The position numbers were made by a program, and so were the translations under genes. DNA of 64,000 bases from JBOHDX01 sp050700835 (GTDB lineage Bacteria > Actinomycetota > Actinomycetes > Propionibacteriales > Nocardioidaceae). The notes under the pieces are model-generated. The model searched no databases. It worked only from the letters and a program-made list of their open reading frames with translations, and had not been told where the DNA came from. Positions 8,283 to 16,817 of this stretch are shown piece by piece. The stretch covers positions 31,715 through 95,714 of the forward strand of contig JBOHDX010000026.1 of the NCBI GenBank assembly GCA_050700835.1, given 5' to 3'. Position 1 is the first letter of the stretch, and the number at the start of each line of letters is the position of its first letter.

Positions 8283-9206
8283 TTAGCGCTGCTGCGCGGA
8301 GAGCCAGCCCATCGGGTCACCGGCGCCGAGGTCGGTGATCCCCGCCTTGTGCAGCGCACCGATCACGATGGTCCGCCGGGTCGCGCCGAACGCGAGCACG
8401 TGCGCCAGCATCCCGCCATAGGTGAAGACCTCGGGCGGCTCGCACTGTGCGTCCACGAAGGACTCGTCGAGCCGGCCCTCCTCGGTCAACGTCGTGACGA
8501 GCGCGGTGAAGGCGCGCCCGGCGTCGGCCAGCCGGGTACGCATGCTCGACACCGACTCGTGCGTCTCGACCGCGAAGTCGTACCGGTCGCCGGCGACGAC
8601 GGTGTTCCACATCTGCAGCTGGCCGATCAGCCGTGACACGGCGGAGCGCAGCGTCGGCTCGTCGTCGATGTACTCGACCGAGATCGTGATCGGCTCGTCC
8701 AGCGTCTGTGCGTCGAGGCGGTCGATCCTGTCGACGATCTGCCCGATCACCCAGACGTGGTGGGCGACGATGCTCTGCAAGAGATCCATGGTGGTCACCT
8801 TCGTGCGCGCCGGGACCCGCAGGCCTCCGGCAGGATGGAAGTGGACGCCGCTCGGTGCCTCGAGCCAGAACGATCGGGAGGGACCGCGCCGCCACTGCGA
8901 CGGGGTGACGCCGTAGGCCCGGGCGAATGCCCGGGTGAACGCCTCGTGCGAGCCGTACCCTCCCTCGACTGCGACGTCGAGGACGCCGTTCCTGCTCGAC
9001 GACAGCCGATACGCCGCCCGCTCCAGCAGGATCCGGCGCCGGAAGGCGGCGGGGCTCTCACCGGCGATTGCTGCAACGACCCGGTCGAAATGGAACCGCG
9101 ACAGGTGAGCCCGGCCGGCGATGGTCACGCCGGTCGCGTCCGGATCGTCGATCAGCTCAGCGACTGCGTCGACGAACCGCACGAAGGTGTCGGTTGCCTG
9201 GCTCAC
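8283..9206 (-). CDS. AraC-family regulator fused to a DinB-like domain
   Basis: 307 residues, two domains. The N-terminal third is an AraC-type double helix-turn-helix (about residues 10-105), with RAHLSRFHFDRVVAAIAGES and the second helix signature VLDVAVEGGYGSHEAFTRAFARAYGVTPSQWRR. The C-terminal half (about 130-300) looks like a DinB/DUF1569-type four-helix bundle, with spaced His residues in LLQSIVAHHVWVIGQIVDRID and MLAHVLAFGATRR that could bind metal. Such regulators usually sense a ligand through the second domain; the ligand here is unknown. It separates menF from menD-menC and is transcribed with neither of them clearly. The start is GTG 9206; no strong ribosome site was seen. Confidence 0.82.
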   Translation of the reverse strand: MSQATDTFVRFVDAVAELIDDPDATGVTIAGRAHLSRFHFDRVVAAIAGESPAAFRRRILLERAAYRLSSSRNGVLDVAVEGGYGSHEAFTRAFARAYGVTPSQWRRGPSRSFWLEAPSGVHFHPAGGLRVPARTKVTTMDLLQSIVAHHVWVIGQIVDRIDRLDAQTLDEPITISVEYIDDEPTLRSAVSRLIGQLQMWNTVVAGDRYDFAVETHESVSSMRTRLADAGRAFTALVTTLTEEGRLDESFVDAQCEPPEVFTYGGMLAHVLAFGATRRTIVIGALHKAGITDLGAGDPMGWLSAQQR

Positions 9207-9324
9207 GTCGACAATGCTCCCGCGGTACGGTTCCGGCTCACTTGATCGAGATTGCGCACTCGATCGGAGTAGTCGCTGGCGGCTGCGCTGTCATTGCCGC
9301 CCAGGCACTCCAATCCCTGGCACG

Positions 9325-10995
9325 TCACACCCGGCCGGCCAGCACCGCAGCAACCGCGTCGCGGATGCGGACGTCGAGGGCGCGTCGACTGTGCCGGTCG
9401 AGGGGCACCTCCACGACCTGGACGCCGTCCTGAACGCGCATGAGGGCAGCGCGGACCTGCTTGGCGTCGTCCGCATGGACATGGCCGACTCCTGCGGCCG
9501 CGCAGAGCGCCGCGAGATCAGCACCGGTGGGAGTGCCGAAGACACGTTCGAACGGTCCGGCGTGCTCCGTCGCGCCCTGCTCGAGCAGGCCGAAGATCGC
9601 GCCGCCGTCGTCGTTGGCCACCACGACGGTCAGATCGGGGCGCGGCTCGTCCGGTCCGAGGAAGAGGCCGTTGCTGTCGTGCAGGAAGGTCAGATCCCCC
9701 ATGTAGGCAAGGGATTGCGACGACTTGCGGCCGAGGGCAGCGCCGAGCGCCGTCGAGACGGTGCCGTCGATCCCGGCCAGACCGCGGTTGGCCAGGACCA
9801 TCCGCCGCTCACCGACCGGGTGCGACACGGCCATCAGGTCGAGGTCGCGGATCGGCTGCGACGAGCCGACCACGAGCAGGCCCCGGGGTCCCAACGACTC
9901 GGAGACGATCCGCGCGAGGCCCAGCCCGGTCAACCGGGGCTCGTCCGCGAGCAGGGCCGTGATTGCGCGCCGCGCGGCGCCGTCGGCCTGCGCCCACCGC
10001 TGCCTCCAGGCCGGGTCGTCGTGCTGCTCCACCCGCGCCGAGGCAAGCACGCGGCCGACTTGATGGCCCGCGTCGGCCCAAGTCCGCCGCCGCCCCGTCA
10101 CCGCAAGAACGTCGACGTCGGGACGCGACAGGAGGTCCGAGACCGGTCGCGACAACGTGGGGTGCCCGAAGACGACGACCCGCTGGATCGCACCGGACAG
10201 GCTCTGGTGGCCGAGCAGCAGTCGGTACGTCGCGATCGGATGGGTGCCCGTGCGCGCGCCCGACGACGGCTCGGCGAGCAACGGCCAGTCCGCGTCCTGG
10301 GCCAGCTGTCGTGCCCGCGGGCCGGCGTCGTCGCCGGCGACGACGACGGTGCGGGGGCCGAGGGGGAGGACCGTAGCGTCCGGTTCGAGCCACGGCGCCG
10401 GTGCCAGCCAAGGTGCGTCGCCGGCTCGGCCAGAAAGCGCGGACGGCGTCTCGTCCGGCAGCAGTGGAGGTGCGAAGCAGACGTTGAGGTGAACTGGTCC
10501 TGGGTCGTCACCCGTGGCGGTCGCCACCGCACGCGCCACCAGGGCGCGCCAGGCGCTGCCGTCCGCCGGCACGACTTCGGGCGCGGGTACGTCGGCCCCC
10601 AGACGTACCGCATTGCCGAACAGCCTCACCTGGTCCGTGGTCTGGTTCGCGCCGGTTCCGCGCAGATGGGCCGGCCGGTCCGCGGTGACGACGACGAGGG
10701 GCACCGCGGCGTGGTGCGCCTCCAGAACGGCCGGGTGCAGGTTGGCGGCGGCGGTGCCGGACGTCGTGACCACCGGGACCGGGCGGTGTGAACCTTTGGC
10801 CAGGCCAAGGGCCAGGAAGCCGGCGCTGCGCTCGTCCACCCGCACGTGCAAGCGCAGTCGCCGGGCGGCGTCGGCGTCGTGGAGTGCGAGAGCCAATGGC
10901 GCGGACCGTGAACCCGGCGCCAGCACGGCCTCGCGTACACCGCACCGGACCAGCTCGTCGACCATGGTCCGCGCCAGCGACGTCGAAGGGTTCAC
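9325..10995 (-). CDS. menD: SEPHCHC synthase (MenD)
   Basis: Thiamine-diphosphate enzyme that joins isochorismate and 2-oxoglutarate to give SEPHCHC in menaquinone synthesis. 556 residues, normal length. Visible features: the N-terminal GVREAVLAPGSRSAPLALAL and VDERSAGFLALGLAKGS with the catalytic Glu region, TSGTAAANLHPAVLEAHHAAVPLVVVTADRP, and the cofactor-binding stretch around residue 430 (ALGRKSSQSLAYMGDLTFLHDSNG). The GTG at 10995 overlaps the menC stop by 4 nt (GTGA), which fixes the start. An in-frame extension upstream is only the complement of menC coding and is rejected. Confidence 0.96.
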   Translation of the reverse strand: MNPSTSLARTMVDELVRCGVREAVLAPGSRSAPLALALHDADAARRLRLHVRVDERSAGFLALGLAKGSHRPVPVVTTSGTAAANLHPAVLEAHHAAVPLVVVTADRPAHLRGTGANQTTDQVRLFGNAVRLGADVPAPEVVPADGSAWRALVARAVATATGDDPGPVHLNVCFAPPLLPDETPSALSGRAGDAPWLAPAPWLEPDATVLPLGPRTVVVAGDDAGPRARQLAQDADWPLLAEPSSGARTGTHPIATYRLLLGHQSLSGAIQRVVVFGHPTLSRPVSDLLSRPDVDVLAVTGRRRTWADAGHQVGRVLASARVEQHDDPAWRQRWAQADGAARRAITALLADEPRLTGLGLARIVSESLGPRGLLVVGSSQPIRDLDLMAVSHPVGERRMVLANRGLAGIDGTVSTALGAALGRKSSQSLAYMGDLTFLHDSNGLFLGPDEPRPDLTVVVANDDGGAIFGLLEQGATEHAGPFERVFGTPTGADLAALCAAAGVGHVHADDAKQVRAALMRVQDGVQVVEVPLDRHSRRALDVRIRDAVAAVLAGRV

Positions 10996-11945
10996 GATCG
11001 CCGATCCTGCCGTACCGCCTCGACCTCGGCGAGCCGCTGCGCCCAGCGGTGCTGCACGTCGGGCGTCGCCTCGGGCCAGTCGGCGCTCTGGGGCCGGCTC
11101 ACCGGCAGCGATCCGTCGACCGGCAGCATCGGCTGGTCGACGACGTCGTGGTCCAGCATCTGCACGGTTGCCAGGCCACAGTCGTGCGGCAGCTCCGGCA
11201 ACGCGGCCGCGAGGGCGACCCCCGCGGCGATGCCGACCGAGGTCTCCAGTGCACTCGACACAACGACGGGCATGCGGAGGTCTCCGGCAATGCGCAGGCA
11301 GGAGCGCACTCCCCCGAGCGGCTGGACCTTGAGCACCGCGATGTCCGCGGCCTCCAGATCCCTGACCCGCATGGGATCCGTGGCGCGACGGATCGACTCG
11401 TCCGCCGCGATCGGTACGTCGACGCGCCGGCGCACACGGGCGAGGTCCTCGACCGCGGCGCACGGCTGCTCGACGTACTCGAGCCCTCCGGCCGCCTTGT
11501 CGAGAGCGCGGATCGCGGTCACTGCGGCATCGGCGTCCCACAGACCGTTGGCATCGACCCGCACCCGCCCTCCCGGGCCCAGCGCGTCGCGCACCGCCTC
11601 GACGCGGGCGATGTCGTCGGCGAGTGTCTGTCCCGCCTCGGCAACCTTGACCTTGGCGGTCCGGCAGCCACCGGCGACGACGACAGCCGCGGCTGCCTCC
11701 GGACCGAGCGCCGGGACGGTGACGTTGACGGGAACCGAGGAGCGCACCGGCTCGGGCCACGGCTCGTACGCCGCCTCGCGCGCCGCGGCCAGCCATGCCG
11801 CCGACTCGGTGGCGGCGTAGTCCCAGAAGGGGCTCCACTCGGCCCATCCGGCCGGTCCGCGCGCCAGCATGCCCTCGCGGACGGTGATGCCGCGAAAGCG
11901 GGTGCGCATCGGGATGGAGTACGCCCGCCACGCCAGCCCGTCCAC
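10992..11945 (-). CDS. menC: o-Succinylbenzoate synthase
   Basis: Enolase-superfamily dehydratase producing o-succinylbenzoate. About 317 residues. The superfamily metal and catalytic elements are visible: TAKVKVAE (catalytic Lys on the KxK strand), RVRVDANGLWD (Asp ligand), YVEQPCA (Glu ligand), IAADESIR (Asp-Glu), and IAVLKVQPLGGVRSCL (second Lys). The most likely start is the GTG at 11945 just before DGLAWRAYSIPMRTRFRG. Longer readings would run through the repeat copy at 11976-12027. It is coupled to menD by a GTGA overlap. Confidence 0.92.
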   Translation of the reverse strand: MDGLAWRAYSIPMRTRFRGITVREGMLARGPAGWAEWSPFWDYAATESAAWLAAAREAAYEPWPEPVRSSVPVNVTVPALGPEAAAAVVVAGGCRTAKVKVAEAGQTLADDIARVEAVRDALGPGGRVRVDANGLWDADAAVTAIRALDKAAGGLEYVEQPCAAVEDLARVRRRVDVPIAADESIRRATDPMRVRDLEAADIAVLKVQPLGGVRSCLRIAGDLRMPVVVSSALETSVGIAAGVALAAALPELPHDCGLATVQMLDHDVVDQPMLPVDGSLPVSRPQSADWPEATPDVQHRWAQRLAEVEAVRQDRRS

Positions 11946-11975
11946 GGCGTGGACGCTAGCGCGCCCGCCCCCCGA

Positions 11976-12027
11976 CCGAAGAATCGACAATGCCGTCGCC
12001 ACCACGCCCCCGATGCCGATTCCCTGG
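11976..12027. repeat. Interspersed ~52-bp palindromic repeat, degenerate copy 3
   Basis: Begins with CCGAAGAATCG (11976-11986) and has the partner arm CGATTCC starting exactly 41 bp later (12017), the same spacing as the two copies at 12906 and 12980. An ungapped comparison over about 50 positions with the 12980 copy gives roughly 36 matches by eye. It sits between the menC start and the stop codon of the frameshifted AbiEi/DUF559-like gene (12028-12030). Confidence 0.65.
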
Positions 12028-12892
12028 TCATCCGGTCCAGCCACCGCGGCGGAGCAGAGCGACCAGCTGTCGCCCCACGCGGTCCTGTTCGTGCCGGGTC
12101 GCGCACGAGCTGAACATCAGCATCCTCGGCCCGACGATGGTGATCTGGTTGGCACGTTCCAGGTCGGCCTCCCACTGGAGTACGCGAATGTGCGGAATGC
12201 CGTGAATCTCGACCGCCGCGTCGTACTCCGCCCACTCGACGTCCAGATAGAACGGCCCGTCCTGGCGCTTATGCTTCGCCTGTCGAGTGGGCATGGGGAG
12301 TCCGAACCGGCGTCGGACCAAGTCGAAATCGTGCTCGGGCAACGACTGGATTCCACCCGCAGAATCGAGAATCGACTCCGCGATGAGGCCACGATGCCGG
12401 CAGGTGCCCCGGCGGCCCAGCGATTCGCGAAGATCGCGGGTGCGGACGATCCGCTGCTGTACCCCGGCCAGGATGAGGGCACGTGCTCGTCGGGGCACGG
12501 TGCTCCAGCTCGCCTCGTCGAGCAGGCTGCGCGCCGGTCGGGTGCGGCGCGGCCACCGAAGCGGGTGCACGTCCTCGTCACCGAGCCAGATCGACCAATG
12601 CGGCTCAACCACCGGATTGCTAGGCCGCCTCGAACCCATCGGCTGGACCACCTGTACCCGCGGTGGTACGCCCAGCCACTCGAAGCCGTCGAACAACAAC
12701 GCGCTCGCGCCGCCGAGGCGCCGAACCGGGCGCGCACGCGGCGAGCCCGACCAGTGCCCATTGTCGCTCGGTCAGCGGACCGTTGTGGGTAACGATCACA
12801 CCGCGCGCGGGTCGCTGCCAGCGGCCGGCCGCGACCTGAGCCCGCACGTGGCCGGTGCCGAAGTGGCCCGTCAGCAGCCGGCTCGTGAGCAC
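12028..12892 (-). pseudogene. Frameshifted AbiEi-antitoxin-N / DUF559 endonuclease-like gene
   Basis: One gene in two reading frames. The N-terminal fragment (from GTG 12892) reads RAQVAAGRWQRPARGV and VTHNGPLTERQWALVGLAA, the AbiEi-type N-terminal domain seen in many actinobacterial DUF559 proteins. After CAPGSA (about 12720) the frame closes as arginine-rich nonsense, while the +1 frame continues with LGGASALLFDGFEWLGVP and runs to 12028. The C-terminal part holds the Vsr-like PD-(D/E)xK-type segment FYLDVEWAEYDAAVEIHG and TIVGPRMLMFSSCATRHEQD. A single extra base near 12719-12724 explains the break, so it is either a real pseudogene or a sequencing error. It lies inside the men cluster and is flanked by repeat copies. 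The function of the family is unproven. Confidence 0.75.
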
Positions 12893-12905
12893 GCCTGTGG
12901 ACAGC

Positions 12906-12957
12906 CCGAGGAATCGGCGTTGACGTAGCCAGGACGACCCAGATGTCGATTCTTCCG
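12906..12957. repeat. Interspersed ~52-bp palindromic repeat, copy 1
   Basis: CCGAGGAATCG (12906-12916) and CGATTCTTCCG (12947-12957) form imperfect inverted ends around a 30-nt interior that begins GCGTTGACGTAGCCA. It is nearly identical to the copy at 12980-13031 and in the same orientation. It lies just upstream of the start of the frameshifted AbiEi/DUF559-like gene. Confidence 0.8.
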
Positions 12958-12979
12958 TCCACCCGCGCCGGCGCCGACC

Positions 12980-13031
12980 CCGAAGAATCGGCGTTGACGC
13001 AGCCATCACGACCCAAATGTCGATTCTTCGG
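12980..13031. repeat. Interspersed ~52-bp palindromic repeat, copy 2 (perfect 11-bp ends)
   Basis: CCGAAGAATCG (12980-12990) and CGATTCTTCGG (13021-13031) are perfect 11-bp inverted ends, with 30 nt between them beginning GCGTTGACGCAGCCA. The menE stop codon (13006-13008) and its last residues (STEESTFGS) fall inside this copy, so the repeat supplies the end of menE. Direct copy of 12906-12957, offset by 74 bp. Confidence 0.82.
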
Positions 13032-14067
13032 TCGAGGACGGCGCCCCTGCGGCCAGGTGGCGGACGGACACCCGGTCGAGCTTGCCGTTGGGCAGCAACG
13101 GCAGCGCGTCCACCCGCACGACCGCCTTCGGAGCCCAGTCGCGGCGCCCCAGCGACTGAGCTACGTGCTCGCGCAGCGCCACCAGCGCCGGGGCGGCGCC
13201 GACCACAACCGCCACGACCCGCTGACCCCACTCGTCGTCGGGGACCCCGACGGCCACCGCGTCGCGCACGCCCGGCATGGCCAGAACCGCGTCGGTGACG
13301 GCTGCCAGCGGGACGTTGACGCCACCGGAGACGGCCACGTCGTCGGCACGGCCGAGCACGTGCAGCCGGCCGGACCCGTCGAGGTGCCCGAGGTCGCTGG
13401 TGACGAACCAGCTGTCGCGCAAACCAGCCGCCTTGCCACGCGGTTCGTCGGCATAACCGTCGAACAACATCGGACCGGCGAGCTCGACCCGGGCGTCCGC
13501 ACCGATCCGCACCCGCACGCCGTCGAGGGGTACGCCGTCGTACACGCAGCCGCCGCACGTCTCGCTCATCCCGTACGTTCGGACGACCCGCACCCCCGCG
13601 GCACGAACCCGGTCCGCAAGCGCCGGCCGCAGCGCGGCCCCCCCGACCAGCACCGCGTCCAGCCGCGAAAGTGGGGACAACCTGCCCTGCTCGGCCAACC
13701 GGTGCAGCTGAGTGGGCACGACCGCCGCGTAGCGCCGCTCCGAGTCCATCGCGTCGACCCCCTGCTCCAGCTCCGCAAGGTCCGCGACAACCGGCGAGGT
13801 GCCAGCGACGAGGGACCTGATGAGCACATTGACGCCCGCGACATAGGCAGGTGGCAACGCCAGCAGCCACTGTCCGGGTCCACCGATCCGGGCGTGCGTC
13901 CCGGACGTCGACGCGGCGAACGCGGTGCGCGAGAGGAGTACCGCCTTGGGCGTCCCGGTGCTACCGGACGTGCGGACCAACAACGGCCCGTCGGCCTCCG
14001 CCCACCACCGCTGCACGGTCGCGAAGACCCTCGACGGGTCGTCCGGGAGGACGGTCGGGGAAGCCAC
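13006..14067 (-). CDS. menE: o-Succinylbenzoate-CoA ligase
   Basis: Adenylate-forming enzyme activating o-succinylbenzoate with ATP and CoA. 353 residues, short for the superfamily but usual for actinobacterial MenE. The P-loop LLVRTSGSTGTPKAVLLS is near residue 28; further motifs are RTYGMSETCGGCVYDG, YADEPRGKAAGLRDSWFVTSDLG, and the C-terminal catalytic Lys region LPLLPNGKLDRVSVR. The last residues and the stop codon are encoded by a copy of the palindromic repeat, so the natural C-terminus may have been replaced. It is separated from menC by the frameshifted AbiEi/DUF559-like gene. The ATG start at 14067 faces menA, 38 bp away, divergently. Confidence 0.94.
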   Translation of the reverse strand: MASPTVLPDDPSRVFATVQRWWAEADGPLLVRTSGSTGTPKAVLLSRTAFAASTSGTHARIGGPGQWLLALPPAYVAGVNVLIRSLVAGTSPVVADLAELEQGVDAMDSERRYAAVVPTQLHRLAEQGRLSPLSRLDAVLVGGAALRPALADRVRAAGVRVVRTYGMSETCGGCVYDGVPLDGVRVRIGADARVELAGPMLFDGYADEPRGKAAGLRDSWFVTSDLGHLDGSGRLHVLGRADDVAVSGGVNVPLAAVTDAVLAMPGVRDAVAVGVPDDEWGQRVVAVVVGAAPALVALREHVAQSLGRRDWAPKAVVRVDALPLLPNGKLDRVSVRHLAAGAPSSTEESTFGS

Positions 14068-14105
14068 CTCCGACAGGGTACGGACGGCTGCGAGACTTCA
14101 CGCCC

Positions 14106-14975
14106 ATGGCCACCCTTGCGCAGTGGATCGAGGGCGCTCGACCCCGCACGCTCCCGGCGGCGATCTCACCCGTGCTCGCCGGTAGCGGAGCGGCGGCGTA
14201 CGCCAATGGCTTCGTGGCCTGGAAGGCGGCGCTGGCGCTGCTGGTCTCACTCGCGCTGCAGATCGGGGTCAACTACGCCAACGACTACTCCGACGGCGTC
14301 CGCGGCACCGACGACGACCGGGTCGGGCCGCTGCGGCTGGTGGGCTCCGGCGCGGCTCCGGCCCGCACCGTGAAGGCGGCGGCGTTCGGCTGCTTCGCCC
14401 TCGGGGCGATCGCGGGCGCGGTGCTCGCCGCCACGTCGGGCTGGTGGCTGCTCGCCGTCGGTGCGGCTGCGATCGTGGCCGCCTGGTTCTACACCGGCGG
14501 CGACCGGCCCTACGGCTACCGCGCGCTCGGCGAGGTCAGCGTGTTCGTGTTCTTCGGGCTGGTGGCGGTGTTGGGGACCACGTACGTCCAGGTGGGTCGC
14601 TTCACCTGGCCCGGCCTGGTGGCGGCGCTCGGGGTCGGCTCGCTCGCGTGCGCCATCCTGGTGGCCAACAACCTGCGCGACATCCCTACCGACGCCAGGA
14701 CGGGCAAGCGCACGCTGGCCGTGGTCCTCGGTGCGGACCGCTGCCGCAGTCTCTACGCGGGCTTGATGCTCGTTGCCACCGCCTGCCTGCTCTGGCTCGC
14801 ACTGACACAACCATGGACCTTGCTCGGGGCTCTGTCGGTGCTGCCGGCCGCGCGGGCGTCTCGTCGCATCGCCACCCGCGCGAGCGGCCTCGCTCTGATC
14901 CCGGTCCTGCGCGACACCGGCCTCGCCGAGCTGGTGTACGCCGCGGGCATCGCGCTCGGTCTCGCGCTGCACTGA
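14106..14975 (+). CDS. menA: 1,4-Dihydroxy-2-naphthoate polyprenyltransferase
   Basis: UbiA-family membrane prenyltransferase attaching the polyprenyl chain to DHNA. 289 residues with about eight or nine hydrophobic segments. Both Asp-rich prenyl-diphosphate motifs are present: NYANDYSDGVRGTD near residue 57 and NNLRDIPTDARTGKRTLAV near 185. The ATG at 14106 starts MATLAQWIEGARPRTLPAAI, the normal N-terminus of actinobacterial MenA. It is divergent from menE. Confidence 0.95.
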   Translation: MATLAQWIEGARPRTLPAAISPVLAGSGAAAYANGFVAWKAALALLVSLALQIGVNYANDYSDGVRGTDDDRVGPLRLVGSGAAPARTVKAAAFGCFALGAIAGAVLAATSGWWLLAVGAAAIVAAWFYTGGDRPYGYRALGEVSVFVFFGLVAVLGTTYVQVGRFTWPGLVAALGVGSLACAILVANNLRDIPTDARTGKRTLAVVLGADRCRSLYAGLMLVATACLLWLALTQPWTLLGALSVLPAARASRRIATRASGLALIPVLRDTGLAELVYAAGIALGLALH

Positions 14976-15065
14976 CCCGCCGGCACCGGGCCGGGTCTCG
15001 CGCGCCCTTGAGCGGCCGGCGTGGCACGCTGACGTCGACGCACGTACCGCGAGGAGGGACCGAGG

Positions 15066-15416
15066 GTGACAGCCGGTCAGCGGCCTGAACGGCCCGACTA
15101 CCGCTTCACGCTGGCCAACGAGCGCACGTTCTTGGCCTGGATCCGTACCTCGCTCGGGCTGCTGGCCGCGTCCGTCGGCGTCGATCAGCTCGCGACCAAC
15201 CTGGGCTCGTCCGTGGTCCGCGAGGTGCTGGCCGCAGCCCTGGCCGTCGCCGCCGCCGCGATGGGCTGCCTCGGATTCCAACGCTGGCGGGTGAACCAGC
15301 GGGCCATCGACGCCGGCACGCCCCTGGCTTCCGGTCGACCGTTGCTGGTGATGGCCCTCGCGATCACCGCCGTGGCCGCGGTGCTGGTCGTCGTCTATGT
15401 GGTCCGCGGCAGCTGA
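15066..15416 (+). CDS. YidH/DUF202-family membrane protein
   Basis: Small integral membrane protein of 116 residues and unknown function. The DUF202 signature TLANERTFLAWIRTSLGLLA is at residues 15-34. Three hydrophobic segments follow: about 25-45, 53-72 and 92-112. The GTG start at 15066 is preceded by GAGGAGGGAC, a good ribosome site. Its 3' end overlaps the convergent cysteine-synthase-like gene by 22 nt (15395-15416), so one of the two ends is encoded antisense to the other. Confidence 0.85.
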   Translation: MTAGQRPERPDYRFTLANERTFLAWIRTSLGLLAASVGVDQLATNLGSSVVREVLAAALAVAAAAMGCLGFQRWRVNQRAIDAGTPLASGRPLLVMALAITAVAAVLVVVYVVRGS

Positions 15417-16495
15417 TCGCCGACCCAGCTGCCGGTGCTGGTGAGCTCGTCGAGCACCTTCTGGTACGGCGCGACGTCGATCTGCTGCGCGGCCAGCCAA
15501 CCGTCGTCGTAGTAGGTCTGGCTGTAGCGCTCGCCGCCGTCGCACAGCAGGGTGACGACGCTGCCGGACTGCCCGGTCGCCCGCATCCGCGCCACGATCT
15601 GCAACGCCCCCCACAGGTTCGTGCCGGTGGAGCCGCCGACCCTCAGTCCGGTGCTCGCGTTGCACCAGCGCATCGCTGCGATCGACGCCGCGTCCGGCAC
15701 CCTGATCATCTCGTCGATCACGGTGGGTACGAAGGACGGTTCGACCCGGGGTCGACCGATCCCCTCGATCCGCGAGCTGACGCCGGTCTCGACCGTGTCG
15801 TCGAGCCCGGCCCACCCGTCATAGAACGCGGAGTTCTCCGGGTCGACGACCGCGACCCGCGTGCGGTGCCGGCAGTAGCGGACGTACCGTCCGATCGTGG
15901 CGGAGGTTCCGCCGGTGCCGGCGCCGACCACGATCCACTCGGGGACGGGATGGGGTTCGGCCCGCAACTGCTCGAAGATCGACTCGGCGATGTTGTTGTT
16001 GCCGCGCCAGTCCGTGGCCCGCTCGGCATAGGTGAACTGGTCGAGATAGTGGCCGCCGCACTCGGTCGCGAGGCGGCGGGACTCGGCATAGACGGTGGTC
16101 GGGTCGTCGACGAGATGGCACCGACCCCCGTGGAACTCGATCAGCTCGATCTTCTCCCGGCTCGTCAGAGCCGGCATCACCGCGACGAACGGGATCCCAA
16201 GCAACCGAGCGAAGTGGGCCTCGCTGACCGCGGTCGAGCCGCTCGACGCCTCGATGACCGTCGTGCCGGGCCCGATCCAGCCGTTGCACAGGGCGTACAG
16301 GAACAACGAGCGGGCCAGCCGGTGCTTCAGGCTTCCGGTGGGGTGGACGGACTCGTCCTTGAGGTACAGCTCGACCCCGGGCGGGCCCGGCAGGGGGAAC
16401 ACGTGCAGGTGGGTGTCCGCGGAGCGGTTGGCATCGGCTTCGACCCGGCGGATCGCCTCCGCGGTCCAGTCGCGGTCAGGACAAGGAGAACCCAC
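15395..16495 (-). CDS. PLP-dependent cysteine synthase / cysteine desulfhydrase-like enzyme
   Basis: Fold-type-II PLP enzyme of 366 residues. The PLP lysine is in HPTGSLKHRLARSL (about residue 55), the substrate loop is EASSGSTAVSEAHFA, and the phosphate-binding glycine loop is VVGAGTGGTSATIGRY. CDGGERYSQTYYDDGW near the C-terminus is typical of a subgroup that includes the mycobacterial cysteine desulfhydrase Cds1. It could therefore produce H2S and pyruvate from cysteine rather than make cysteine; this is an inference from resemblance. The GTG start at 16495 lies 1 nt after the stop of the upstream gene, so the two are co-transcribed. Confidence 0.78.
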   Translation of the reverse strand: MGSPCPDRDWTAEAIRRVEADANRSADTHLHVFPLPGPPGVELYLKDESVHPTGSLKHRLARSLFLYALCNGWIGPGTTVIEASSGSTAVSEAHFARLLGIPFVAVMPALTSREKIELIEFHGGRCHLVDDPTTVYAESRRLATECGGHYLDQFTYAERATDWRGNNNIAESIFEQLRAEPHPVPEWIVVGAGTGGTSATIGRYVRYCRHRTRVAVVDPENSAFYDGWAGLDDTVETGVSSRIEGIGRPRVEPSFVPTVIDEMIRVPDAASIAAMRWCNASTGLRVGGSTGTNLWGALQIVARMRATGQSGSVVTLLCDGGERYSQTYYDDGWLAAQQIDVAPYQKVLDELTSTGSWVGDQLPRTT

Positions 16496-16496
16496 G

Positions 16497-16763
16497 TCAG
16501 TCGTCGTCTTCCTTGGCGCGCGCCGCGTCGATGTGCTCGGTCATCCGGGTGGCCCGCGCAGCGACGTTGTGGGCGAACTGCGCACGCAGCTGGCTGAGGA
16601 GGAACAGGGAGGCGACCCCTGAGATCCCCAGCGCGATGAGCGCGGTCCACATCGCGTTCGTCGTGTCCCACGCCAGCCAGAACTGGGCGATCCCCCAGAC
16701 CACGGCCCACGCGACGACGAACATCACCAGCCGGGCGGCGGTGTACAAGGTGAAGCTCTTCAC
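16497..16763 (-). CDS. DUF4229-type small membrane protein
   Basis: 88-residue membrane protein with two hydrophobic helices (about residues 8-27 and 36-57), then a charged coiled tail (ARATRMTEHIDAARAKEDDD). Actinobacterial proteins of this size and pattern near menaquinone genes are annotated DUF4229; the function is unknown. It sits directly upstream of the PLP enzyme, with 1 nt between them. Confidence 0.7.
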   Translation of the reverse strand: MKSFTLYTAARLVMFVVAWAVVWGIAQFWLAWDTTNAMWTALIALGISGVASLFLLSQLRAQFAHNVAARATRMTEHIDAARAKEDDD

Positions 16764-16817
16764 GGCGCGTCCACTTCGCAGGTGCAGGTTCTGGTGCGGA
16801 TTCAGGCGCAGCGTACG

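Noticed and set aside
12028..12699. Independent 223-residue gene starting at the internal Met
   Set aside because: The missing N-terminal domain is present upstream in another phase, so this is the downstream half of a frameshifted gene.
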